From NCBI GenBank assembly GCA_031841125.1, contig CM063113.1, positions 62,675,211-62,739,210 on the forward strand: a stretch of 64,000 bases of DNA, read 5' to 3'. Origin of the DNA: Acanthococcus lagerstroemiae (lineage: Eukaryota; Arthropoda; Insecta; Hemiptera; Eriococcidae). The translations under genes and the position numbers were made by a program. Positions 46,001 to 58,000 of this stretch are shown piece after piece; positions within the stretch are counted from its first letter, which is position 1, and the number at the start of each line of letters is the position of its first letter. The notes under the pieces were generated by a model, which was not told the DNA's origin, did not search any database, and saw nothing but the letters and a program-made list of their open reading frames with translations.

Positions 46001-49000
46001 GAAGTTCGATATCGAAAGCGATAAGGAGTTACACCGATAACCCCGGGATATATAAAGGCCGCTGGCCGTCACCGTAGTTGTAGTTTTTCGTATGCGATAA
46101 TTGTGCGTTTTCTTAAGTGATGTAGCTACTGTTCTCTGTGATGTATTTGGTGTCGGATTAAAATTTCTCTTTACGTGTTTTCGTGCGGTTTTCGGTGTAA
46201 ATCTTGTTACAATATGAAAACCCTTGTTTTTTCCTTTTTTTTCTTGTCCCCCCCCCCCATGGAATACCCTCAAAATCAAAAGTCAAATCCCCATCTCCCC
46301 ATGATTTTCATCCTAGATACGCTACTGACCAAGAAGCTCAGATTTCATTTTAATATTTCGTAAATAACTATAATACAAAGGTATAGCACAAATTCCACTG
46401 TCCTTTTATCCTTTTAAAATAGGTATTATATTTTGGAAAAAGAAAAGGGGGGGCGGAACTTGTATCATAAACCAATAGACAAAGAGAGGTACCAACTGTA
46501 ATTATGTACCGCGGGTTGCGAAATCGAATATTATTTTATCAGCAGGTTCGAAGGGAAGGGGAAGTAACACTTTGATACGGTTTCTGAAATACCTACAGAT
46601 ATATTTTGCCAAATTTTCACAAGTTGAGTCAAAACTCTGGTAAAAATGCCATTATAAGAGAAAGCAGTACTTCAAAAACAAAAATTATCAATAAGGTGGG
46701 AGGCTATTAAAAATTGATACAGATGGACACGTTACTACACTGATCAACATAACTAAACGTTTTCACTAGTCTGACTGATGTTTCATCCCCCAGCGATTCA
46801 GGGACAAAATAATGATCACAAGTTAACAGATATTTGTTTCTTTGTATATGTGTACACCTGAGAGGTCCACAATTTTACAATTCTGAAATATTATATGCTT
46901 CCAGCGGCTAAATTTGTTCCTCCTTCCTCCTTGTGAAAAAATCCATGCCCAACATTTTTTTTTGAAATCGAACCATTTTTCGAGGTACAACCGCCCCCCC
47001 CCCTCTTGGGGATGAGTTAAATTCAATATAGGGTTTCCCATAACGAACAAGTTACGCTTTAAAAAAGTTCCTAAAAATCGAGTTTGACTAAAAAGAAGTC
47101 TGATCTTAAAAAATTGTTTTTTGCAGCCTACGGATTGTGTGCCAGTCAAAAGTTTTGCAAAAAGTTAATTTCTCAAGTCAAGATATGGATACTGCTGTAT
47201 TTTGCGAAAAATACAGGTTTCTGCACATTGTTCATTAAAGCTCATATAGAAAGCGAATGAAACCCAAACAGGAACGTCTACAAATTTCATTAGCTGGAAA
47301 ACAAAAAATAAAATCGCAGAATTTGTGGATAATGAATCAGCATAAAAAGTGAAGTATTTTCCCCGGAAATCTTCCTAATATCTCTCGAAACATGCACATA
47401 GATATTTTACACATAACAACTCAAGTTAATGATACCATAACTTAAAATTTATGTAATCCAATATTTTATACGTGGGGAAAAGCTCATTGTACACGCTAAT
47501 TAAGGGTAAATATCGCATAATTCTACTTTCTTGTGTTCTTCAGTGATGACTGGAAGCAATGACGAGTTCTAAGAAAAACTATTGAAATACATTTCAGCGT
47601 TTCCTGAACTCCCTCTAAAACATACACTGATGAGTGGGTACCTATAATAAATTCGATATTTTAAGGCGGTACTCCATTAACCTCGCGAAAATTGGGATAA
47701 GAAAAGAAGTAAAACAAACAAACGTGCCTAAACAAAGAAGCAAGTAGGGTTTACATTTTGATACACGAATCTTCCCTTTGCATTTTTTATTGGATCGTTC
47801 ATTTTTTCTCCCTTAAACTCAAATCCGGTACGTAGGTGTTTCTTATTTTTATTGTAACGAAGTTATACTGTTCGACCTCAACAAGTGAAAAACATTCAAA
47901 CCCATACCTCAACCTTGAAATACGATCGAATAAGTATTATGTAGACAGTAGATAGGTGATAAGTAAGTGCAGGACAACAGGTGGACAGAAATAATTATAA
48001 TACAAATCGCAAAATGCAGATTTACCTCGCAAATGGGCACATCGATTCCGGCAAAGAATTCTTTTACATCCAACATCATAGGCGCTGCTCCTGAGAAGAA
48101 ACCGGGGCACTCGGATAAGCCTAGAGTCTCTTTAATTTTATTACAGACTAGATATTGAAATATCGATGGCAGTTTATTAACGAATGGTATCGAATATCTG
48201 CGACGAGAACAGATCGAGCGGAATTAGAAAACTAGGTATTCAGAGCGTAAGCAAGAGTATTAAAGGTTACGTGAGTATCGAGAAATGATGAAATGGTTAC
48301 GTATAACAAGTTACGATATTTTTAAAATATAGCAACAGCGAACAGGCTTAAGCTTCGAAACGATAATTCCTCAGAGATACAAATTTCTAGCCAATATCGT
48401 ACGGCTATACCTTACGTCTCTTCAGCCAGGTCTGTAACAGTGTTGCTATGCTGAGGATAGCAACTCGGTTACGTAATTTTTAATCATAATCTAATAAGTA
48501 AACTGAAAATTGTTTGCTACTCAGATCGCTCTTTGCTGAATGAGCATGGAGTAGCTTACCCTACAATGATTACGATTTCTGCGGTCTTAAAACATTAACA
48601 CAGAAAATATTCGAGTCAACGTGGAGACTCGGCGAATTTTCCCTGAGAAACGAACTCTGGAAACGTTTGCAGGAGCTGCAACTTCTGTGTAGCGTATGTA
48701 GCAGATGCTACACATGGAAAGATTTTGCTACACACATGACATTTTCAAAAAAAAAATTAAATTAATACTTTTTTTTTTTTTTTTTTTTACATTAACGAGA
48801 CTTTTAATGCCTAACGGCTATGGTCTCGGAATGGAATTACATGGAATTACAATAGTTACAGGGTTTGGGTTTTATGGTTATAGGTAAGCGGTGTACATCT
48901 TCAGATTTAAATTAGGTGTAGTATACAGTTCTGAACTAGGAAATCGATTAGTAGTGATAACTTCTTTAGCTGAAGTAGGTTGTCCGGGTTGGTGTTTCGG

Positions 49001-52000
49001 TGGTATTTGGTGCAGCTATTGATGGTGTGTTGGATGGTGAGTTGTGAGTGGCAGGTATCGCAACTGGGTGGAGGTTGACGTAGGTATATGTGTTCATGTG
49101 TTATTTTTGTGTGGCCGAGGAGGATTCTGTTGATGGCAGTTTCGATGGTGCGATTTGGGCTTAGGTTTCCAATAATTCTGGTCCAGTCGTAGCAGTCTTC
49201 TTCGATTTGGCGGAGTTTGTTTTCTGTGAGGTGTTTCCATTCAGTGTTCCATAATTCTTTGGATTGGTGTTGGAGATACATTTTGAGGTCGTCGGGGTGG
49301 AGTATGGGGATTGTGGCCTCGGGCTCGCCTCTGGCAGCTGCATCGGTGATATCATGTCCAGCGATGCCACAGTGGCTTGGGATCCAGATGAAGATGACCT
49401 CATCGACGTTGTGTACCGAGAGATGGTGGAGGGAGTGGTGGATGTGACTGATTAAGGCGTCGGAGTTAAGGTCGGGTTGTTTTTGGAGTTTTCGTAAGGA
49501 AGTTTCAGAATCGGTGAATATTTAGGAAGGATGAGCTGTGTTTTGAAAGGTTCAGCAGGCATTGATAAATTGCAATAGTTTCTCCTGTGGTGATGTTGAG
49601 GATTTGAGGTAGGTGAAAAGTGGAGATGTCTGTATCGAGAGGTATGCGGCGGCTGTTCGTTCTGGAGTTTTGGATCCGTCTGTGTAGCATCGGATGTGGT
49701 TGGGGTGTTGTATGAGAAGAGATTCGTATTCGGATTGGATGGCTTCGATGGTTTCGGGGTTTTTGGTTCCAAAGCGTTGATGTTTGAAAGTCCATGAGAT
49801 CGGTAGGTTTGGATTTTGCCACTAGGCGGGTTGAGGAGGGATGTGTTGGAGGATGTGGAAGGGCTGGATTTTGGTGGATGAGGGGGGAAGGTTAAAGATG
49901 TCGTTGTTGAAAGTTTGTGATAGGAGGGGGGTTATGTGTTGAGGTAGATGGGGAAGTTTGGAGATTGCGTGGATTGTGTAGTTCGTTGTTAGGATTTTGC
50001 GACGATAGGAGAGAGGTATCGTGCCTGAGAGGGATTGGAGGCTTGGTATCGGTGAGGTCGGAAATGCCGTGAGGGATTTAATTTATTATTGAACTTAATT
50101 TTTTTTTTTTTTTTATGCTACACATGTACACATGGGGAAAATCTAGGTTGCCGCCACTGGACGTTTGTTACAACTGAATACGCCTGTTTACTAGGGACGC
50201 AGAAAACAGAAACAAATCGAATTTATTTCAAAAAAGCGAATACTTATTTATAATAAAGTACCAGTAGGTACGTCGTATGTAGATATCTAGGTGAATCAAT
50301 TAAATTTTAGATTCGAATAATTATTTCCCCGCTCCGATAGACACTGTGCCGTACGGTATCGCAAGTCGATATGACTATATATTATATCCGGCATTCGGAT
50401 TTCAACGACTGAGCGGGTTGAAAATTTCTGCGTTGAAAATTAAAACAATATTTTACGACCCCATTACTTGTACGTATATATTTACGAATGTCGGAAGTAT
50501 TCAAAGGTAAGCTCGCAAAAGGAATCGTCGAAACATTTCGAACGTAGTTGTAATGCGGAATCTACGACCCTCGTTCACAGTTGGTTAATGTAAGGTAGGC
50601 TGTTGATGCAATTGAATATATGTATTCAACCTTCTTGCGCCGAAGCCTTTAATTACAGCCGGTCACGACGAAAAACTCTAGTCAAATCGATTGCCGTACG
50701 TAAAGATAATAAAGATATTTATACGCTTGCACTACGGGACTGTAAAATACGCATTATTATTTACGCTCGATAGACCGTTTTCGTACTACGAGTATCAATT
50801 TTACAACCGTATTTTCCGTAGCAAAAAAGGAATTCAAAATCGAATAACTTACTCATAGGTACCGCATAGCAAATGCTTACCCAGAAGCTAAATGTTTGTA
50901 TTTATGCGTCATGACGTTCATAGTTCCGCCGAGCAACCATCTTTTATAAATGGGGGCGGTTTTCACCTTCGCCTCGATACCTTCTTTAATCTTCTCCCAA
51001 ATTCTCGGTACACCGAAAAATATTGTCGGTTTGGCTGATTTTAGATTTTCAATGAGCGATCCCTGAAATTAGAACGCAGTAATACTATTGTTTCACAGAG
51101 TGGACCTACCTAATCATGTACCTACTTTCAATTTTTGTGCTTCGATTCCAATCGCTACAACGTTTAAATTGGTAGAAAATTGGTAGTAGACCTACTGCCG
51201 CATTTGGAACAGTTTTTGCTTCAGTTTTTCTCTTCAATTCGTTCGATAAACTTTTTTTTTCCCCCCCAAGCATTTGTTAAGTACCTACATATTGGTGACC
51301 CGATGAACAATTTGTTACCTCACACATTAGCCGTATAAGTAATAAGACTGAATCGATTAGCGGCTTTTCACATTGTTGGTCAGCATTAATCTATACGCGG
51401 ATTGTACAGCTATAGGCACTTTTATAACTGATCACCTTTTACTGCTCAAAATTGCTTATTTCAGAATAACGCCTACAGAGGCACAATAAATATAGTAAAT
51501 ACAAGAGGATTCCTAATGTAGAGGTAACGAGCTACTGCGTGCATTACAAATACAAGGCTGGCTCTCTTGTATTTACCACGTGCATAATATACTAACACAT
51601 AAGTATTATATGTTAGTATTGTTGAAACTTATTCATGCTGCTGCTAATTTTGAATACCTTTACCAGTGTAATATTCATCGGGAAAGGCTACCCTCGGGGT
51701 GGATACCTCTAGCGCTCCACATTCACTACCCACTTACATAAGTCAACAATGCTGTTTGGTTGCTAGAACACGACGATAGGTATATGTATGTTGGTGTCTG
51801 ACTCGCTACTCGGGTTCTCGTACAATTTCATCAAGAACTCTCTATAATGTGGGTAATTCTGCAGAAATGTGGACTACTTTTGTAACTGGGGAATATCTCA
51901 CTTTCTATGAATATGCTATTTAGAAAATTTGGATGCCAAAATTTAGAGAATAACGTCCTCTACATTGTCCATACACGTCAAACATATTTTATCCTCACCC

Positions 52001-55000
52001 CTTCACCCCTAGAATTTGACTCAAAGAGGTCAAAATTCCATCGTGGTGACTGTCACCGTCTACGCATTTTAGTTTGTTTTATTGAAAACACTACTGAATA
52101 ACTATTTTGCACTAAGCATTTCGAGAGGTGATGAACACGATACTGCGACCCATTTTTCTCTATCACGTCACAATTCGGAGTTCTGAACGACTGAAATTCG
52201 TTTCCATTTTATTTTTGCAGTGGAATAAGCGGTACCCACTGACTGAATATTTTAGGGAGTTTTTGCAATCGCCCGCTATCGAATAGGGTAAACGCTAATT
52301 TCTCCATTTAACCCAATGCAATGTTTAGGGTTTACCGTTTACCCTATTCGATAGCCAGCGATTGCAAAAACTCCCTATCAGTGTTATCAGACCACTATAA
52401 CAGAAAACAAACAGATGGAATACACACCACTACGTACAAGCGTACAACCTCAACACACAACAACACAAATCAGTATGACCACATTCAGTCCCTAAACCTC
52501 TTTTTGAACACATTTAGTTGAATTTTTTTGTTTTTGATCAGAAAAACTAGACGGGATAGAGAAAAACGGCCGACGGCGCTGTATTCAGCGTTGAAAAGTA
52601 CTCAAGAATCACCTCCTTAAATGCGTTGTGCAAACAAGAAATTTCATTTTGTTCAGTGATAACAAATTTAGTTGATCAATTCAGGAGAATTGGGTGCTGT
52701 TCAACAAAAGGGAACCAATCCACATTTGTAAACAAAATGAGTTATTGGTATCGTTGGAAAGAGCGTTTTATTTTTTATTTTTTTGCCCGGCAAGAGGGCG
52801 TTATAGCGGATTAGCTATATAATTAAACACGAAGCTATCTTCTGGTCAGTCGCTAACCCCACCTGTCCACCCGTCTCCGGGTATAGGCCTCCACCGCACG
52901 TTTCCATACACCCCTGTTTTTCGCTGTTCTTGTCCATAATGTACTGAAATGTTTGCGCATAAGATCCCTCCATCTTGTAGGGGGTCTGCCGCGTTTTATT
53001 TGCTTGTCCCAGGGGGTCCATTCCTCTATTCACTTTGCCCATTTGTCTTCCCCCGTGCCCAACACTAGCCACCAAAGTTCACAGAAAATATGAACGCTGT
53101 TAAGCATAAGGGACCCAACCATCATTTGTAAACAAAATGAGTTATTAGTATCATTGGAAAGAGCGTAAAACGTAAAATTTTTCAAAATTGGACCCCCGAT
53201 TTAAAAATGTGTACTCACGTTGGGAAAAGCTTATCAGTAAACGCAATGCCATAAGTTTCTACATGGCTCTTGAACCTCGAATCACGTGGTCTCAAAAAGC
53301 GGATTTTGTGGGTTTGTTCCCTTATTTTGTTGAACAGCGTCCAATTTTACCTCGTACTTTTAAAAACTTCCATCGTAGTGACCATCATTTTCCAGCCACA
53401 AACATCGAAATTATCTGTAAAAAGTTGGTCTCAGTGAAGAGCAAGTTTGCCTGAAGAACCACACATATTTACTTCTTACTCTGAAATTGTTAATGGTTGA
53501 CAGGATGGAAAAACATTCATTTTCTTCCATCGTGGTGATCTTCCATCGTAGTGCCAATAATGATACGTTCATTGATCTTCACTTGCACATTCGACTATGC
53601 CGATCTCTCGTAAAGAAAAATTTTAGTTCTCGAACAATTTAAGGCTTTTCCTACATAACACACAACTCCGAAAATTATATGTTGGAATATCTACTTCTGT
53701 ATTCTACCACATGCCTAATTTGATTTGATCACATTTGTATCTGAAAATTGCTTTACGTCGCTAACCGTCTTCGCACCCATATTAGAAGAAGTCCCGGGAA
53801 CAGAACGTGGTGACCTACATTTCCATCCTGTGTTCCTTCGTAGTGACCAATAAAATTTCAACGCCATGGTGACCGCCGGGATCTTAAAAGTGACCTACAT
53901 TTCCTTCGTGTTCCTTCATATTGACCAATAATTCCAACGTGGCGACTGCCGGGATCTTAAAAGTCCCTGCTACCCCCTCCCCAATGGGGTCTGCTGTATG
54001 CTCAATGAGTGTAACATACTTCTGTAAGTACATACTAAAGACCCATAAAAAAATATATGAAAAAAATTGACAAAACAAAACTGAAAAAAATGTACTCAAA
54101 ATAGTCCACATTTCTGTAGAATTACCCGCATGTACTTAGTGATGTGCACCACTTTTGAGACTCATTTCATCTCGTTAGTTTCGCGTGGTCTCTGTCCGAG
54201 ACTGGCAAGATGTTACGAGTCCCGAGCGGTCTCAAACAGCATCACTAACTCCCGAGGACAGTAGATAGGATCGACAGCGATGTTGATACCATAGCACTGG
54301 TATCTAATATATGTACAATTGTACATTCGAGTTCGGCACCACAAACCTTCAAAACTACAGTTACGAGTTCATTCGATCGCATACAATAAATAAACGTACC
54401 AATAGATATTAGATACGGTTTACAGTTAAATGACATATACCTAGTTATTTTACCTTACCTTCAACACATTTGCATCCGGAAAATATATTGTGCCGCCAAT
54501 TTGAATGGTTAAAAATAGTATAATCTGCCAAATCGAAACAGCAGCGAGTTAAGCTTCAACATAAGTAAAGGTATTTATTGCGTACATGTTGAAAAATGTA
54601 CACTTTACGAATATTTTTTGCCGATTGTAAGTCGGACTAAATAATCATGAGATAGATCGCGCAGAATGCATCGCTATCCTCTGTTGTTAAGAACATAACG
54701 TGGTATCTTTATCTTAACAGCGACGCACGTGTTTAACAAGCCGTGCTCACGTATTAAACAAACCTTCATTCCCCCTGTCAATTTTTCAACATGTACGCAA
54801 TAATAGTATATTACACACCAACGTTTGTTAAGTGAGCGTTTACATGCAAGGGCAAAGTTTGCAAAGCGAGCTGTAGGCGAGTGAGCAATTGCCCGAGACA
54901 TGTAAACTCACTGACAAACGTTGTTGTGTAAGATATTTTATTGCGTACATGTTGAAAATTTGACAGGGGAATGAAGGCTTGTTAAATGTGTGTGCACGGC

Positions 55001-58000
55001 TGTTAAATATGTGAGCACGTCTGTTAAACACGTGCGCCGCTGTTAAGATGTCACGTTATGTTCTTAACAACGGAGGATAACGATGTATTCTGCGCGATCT
55101 ATCTCATGCTTGTTAAGTCCGACTTACAATCGGCAAAAAACATTCGTAAGGTGTACATTTTTCAACATGTACGCAATAAAATATCTTACACAACAACGTT
55201 TGTCAGTGAGTTTACATGTCTCGGGCAATTGCTCACTCGCCTACAACTCGCTTCGCAAACTTTGCCCTCGCATGTAAACGCTCGCTTGCAAACGTTGGTG
55301 TGTAATATACTATTATGTAGCTATTACGTACACTGCTTAAAAGGTATGTATCACAATAACCAATATGGACGCTGTTCAGTAAGAAGGAACCAACTAACAT
55401 TTGTAAACAAAATGAGTTATTAGTATCGTTGGAAAGAGTGTAAAAAGTAGAATTTTTAAAAATTGGGCCCCAATTCAAAAATGTGTGCTCACGTTGAAAA
55501 AAGCTTATCAGTAAACGCTATGTCATGTCATATAGTTTCTACCTGGCTCTTGAACTTCGAATCACGTGTTCTTAAAAAACAGATTTTGCTGGTTGGTTTC
55601 CTTATACACTTAACAGCATCCATTTTTACTCTGTAGCAGTAGCATATACGGTGTGAGCTGACAGGAAGAAAGGGACCTCAGCGTTTTTTTTGCGCTGTGG
55701 TCCCTTTTTTCCTGTCATCTCACCAGTACTTTCTTATTTGGAGGTAGGTACAAATAGGTTGTAGGGCTTTTCGCTGTCCAGTTTGTGTACATAATTTCTT
55801 ATCTCGCTGTGGGATTATCAGTAATAAATATTTCGAAATAATATTACAATTATGAAATATTCCTGGAACATTTTTTAATACTTTCAAGATGATTTTGAAG
55901 TTGCCACTACATTAGTTCTAAATATTTTGGAGGGATACTGAGATTTGAAAATATATACCATCGCTGCAACATTTCCCCTAGGACCGAGTGAGAGCTCATA
56001 ATATGTAACGGTTATCAACTTATTTGAAACGAATATGAAAATGATATCAAGTGTACGTCTAAGTAAATCCAAGCAAGAAATGTTAGTTTCTATACATTTT
56101 ATTAGTATATCTTTACAGCGTTTTCTGCTCAAATGTTTTCCAAAAACAAAGGATTCATGTCCAAAATTCAATAAGAATTCCATCAAAATATCGAATCCCT
56201 CTATATGCATGTCGCGATTGCAACAGGTTCTTTTTAACATCTTTATTCGTTTATGTGCGCTGTTAAATGTAACCAGTATTTTATATATTCTTGGAAGAGA
56301 ATGAACGAAGTGGGACTGAAACAAGGAAAACGTCGACTTGCGATGCATTTCAACCGCATCCTGTAAAATATACATACAACTACCTGTAAAACTTTCTACA
56401 TATCAAAATATCTCTTTGCTTTGTATAATAAAATGTAAGTACCTATAATATTTAATTTTCCTTCGAGTTGTGTCACATACGTAATGCAATCTTTTGTGAA
56501 TATAAGATAAATTTGAAGTTTGATATGCTGCATCAAAAAAGTATCCAGTGGTGTCCTCGAAACAAAACTGTTATCCCGAATAAGAAGGATCCTGCCTTCT
56601 CCTGAATTTGAAAAATAATGGCGCTCGAATGTCACAAAGCGGAATACATCAAATAATGTTAGTACAGTATTTGTTCACAGAGGTAACACACTGTTCAACT
56701 TACTATTCATTATAATGAAAGGCGATTTATTCATGACACAACATTAGCACTAAAAAACAAATAGGTACCTTTCGGAATTCAAGGACTTGTCTATCAGTGC
56801 CGGGCTCAAAAATATTCTGAACATAATACATATGTAATAAAAGTACTGTTAAAAAATTGGATTCTATAACTCGTGTGATTTCAATTAATTTTTCAAGAGA
56901 GAATAACAATCAAGACCATAGAATACCTCTGAAAACGATATACACACGTACTTCTCACCCAATGCACAAAATCCCGCCAGTTACCCGAGTAACTAACGGG
57001 GAACCAAGGGTAACTGACGGGTTAAGGTTACACATCGCATACAAAAAAAAAAAGCTAGAAATTAGTTAATCATGTTGATGACGAAAATTACAATTTGAAG
57101 TTCCATCAAGTATACCTACAGCAAAAACTCGAGTACACTTACATTTTGACTGCCTTAAAAAATGGAGGCTATCGTATAAACTCACTTTAGGAAATATCAC
57201 CCGATATTAACGATTTACAGGACATAAAATATTATGTTCAAGGTATTAATCGATAAAAATTTATTGGTATTGCGTTACCGGCCATATAGCGCAGCAATTA
57301 AACTCGCTCTGCAATAGACCATCATCAGGTACTTATTCGATCGAGATACGTACAAGTACATATTATGTAAAGACGTAGGTATTTAGAACACTGTGTGGAT
57401 GACGGATTTCGTATATAGTTGCGAGTGATCCGGTGGAGAATAACCACAAACGGTATATGTATACTTGTGCTCAATATTGTAAGCAAAATTATTTAATACC
57501 TCACTGCGACTGTTTCTGTACCATATATAGCTGATGCGCAATCAGTTACCCTCTAGTTACTCAGTTACCCGCGGAAAAGTTACCCATTTGTTACCCTCAG
57601 ATTATCCTTGTTCCCCTTTAGTTACCCGGGTAACTGGCGGGATACTATGCAGCAGTTAGTTACCCTCTAGTTACCCGTGACGGAAAAGTTACTCGTATGT
57701 TACCTTCGGTTACCCTCAGATTACCCTTGTTCTCCTTTAGTTACCTTTGTTCCCCTTTAGTTACCGAGTTAACTGATGGGATTTTGTGCATTGGGCGGTT
57801 ATAGAAGAGCCCGTTTTCATTTATGAGGTGTGGCTGTAAGATGCCACAACCCTAGATGGCACAATGGGCATTAGTACAATTTTCAGAAACGGGACGTGGT
57901 TATACCTATTAATGCAAAACTGATAGAGAACCTCTTGCTACCTTTGATATATGGATTCAGCGGTGAATTCGTCAGTTATCAAAAAAGGCTGTATATCAAC

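Noticed and set aside
54674..55031. Minus-strand 60-75 codon frames around H4
   Set aside because: Explained by the palindrome; the same peptides appear on the opposite strand in the other arm.
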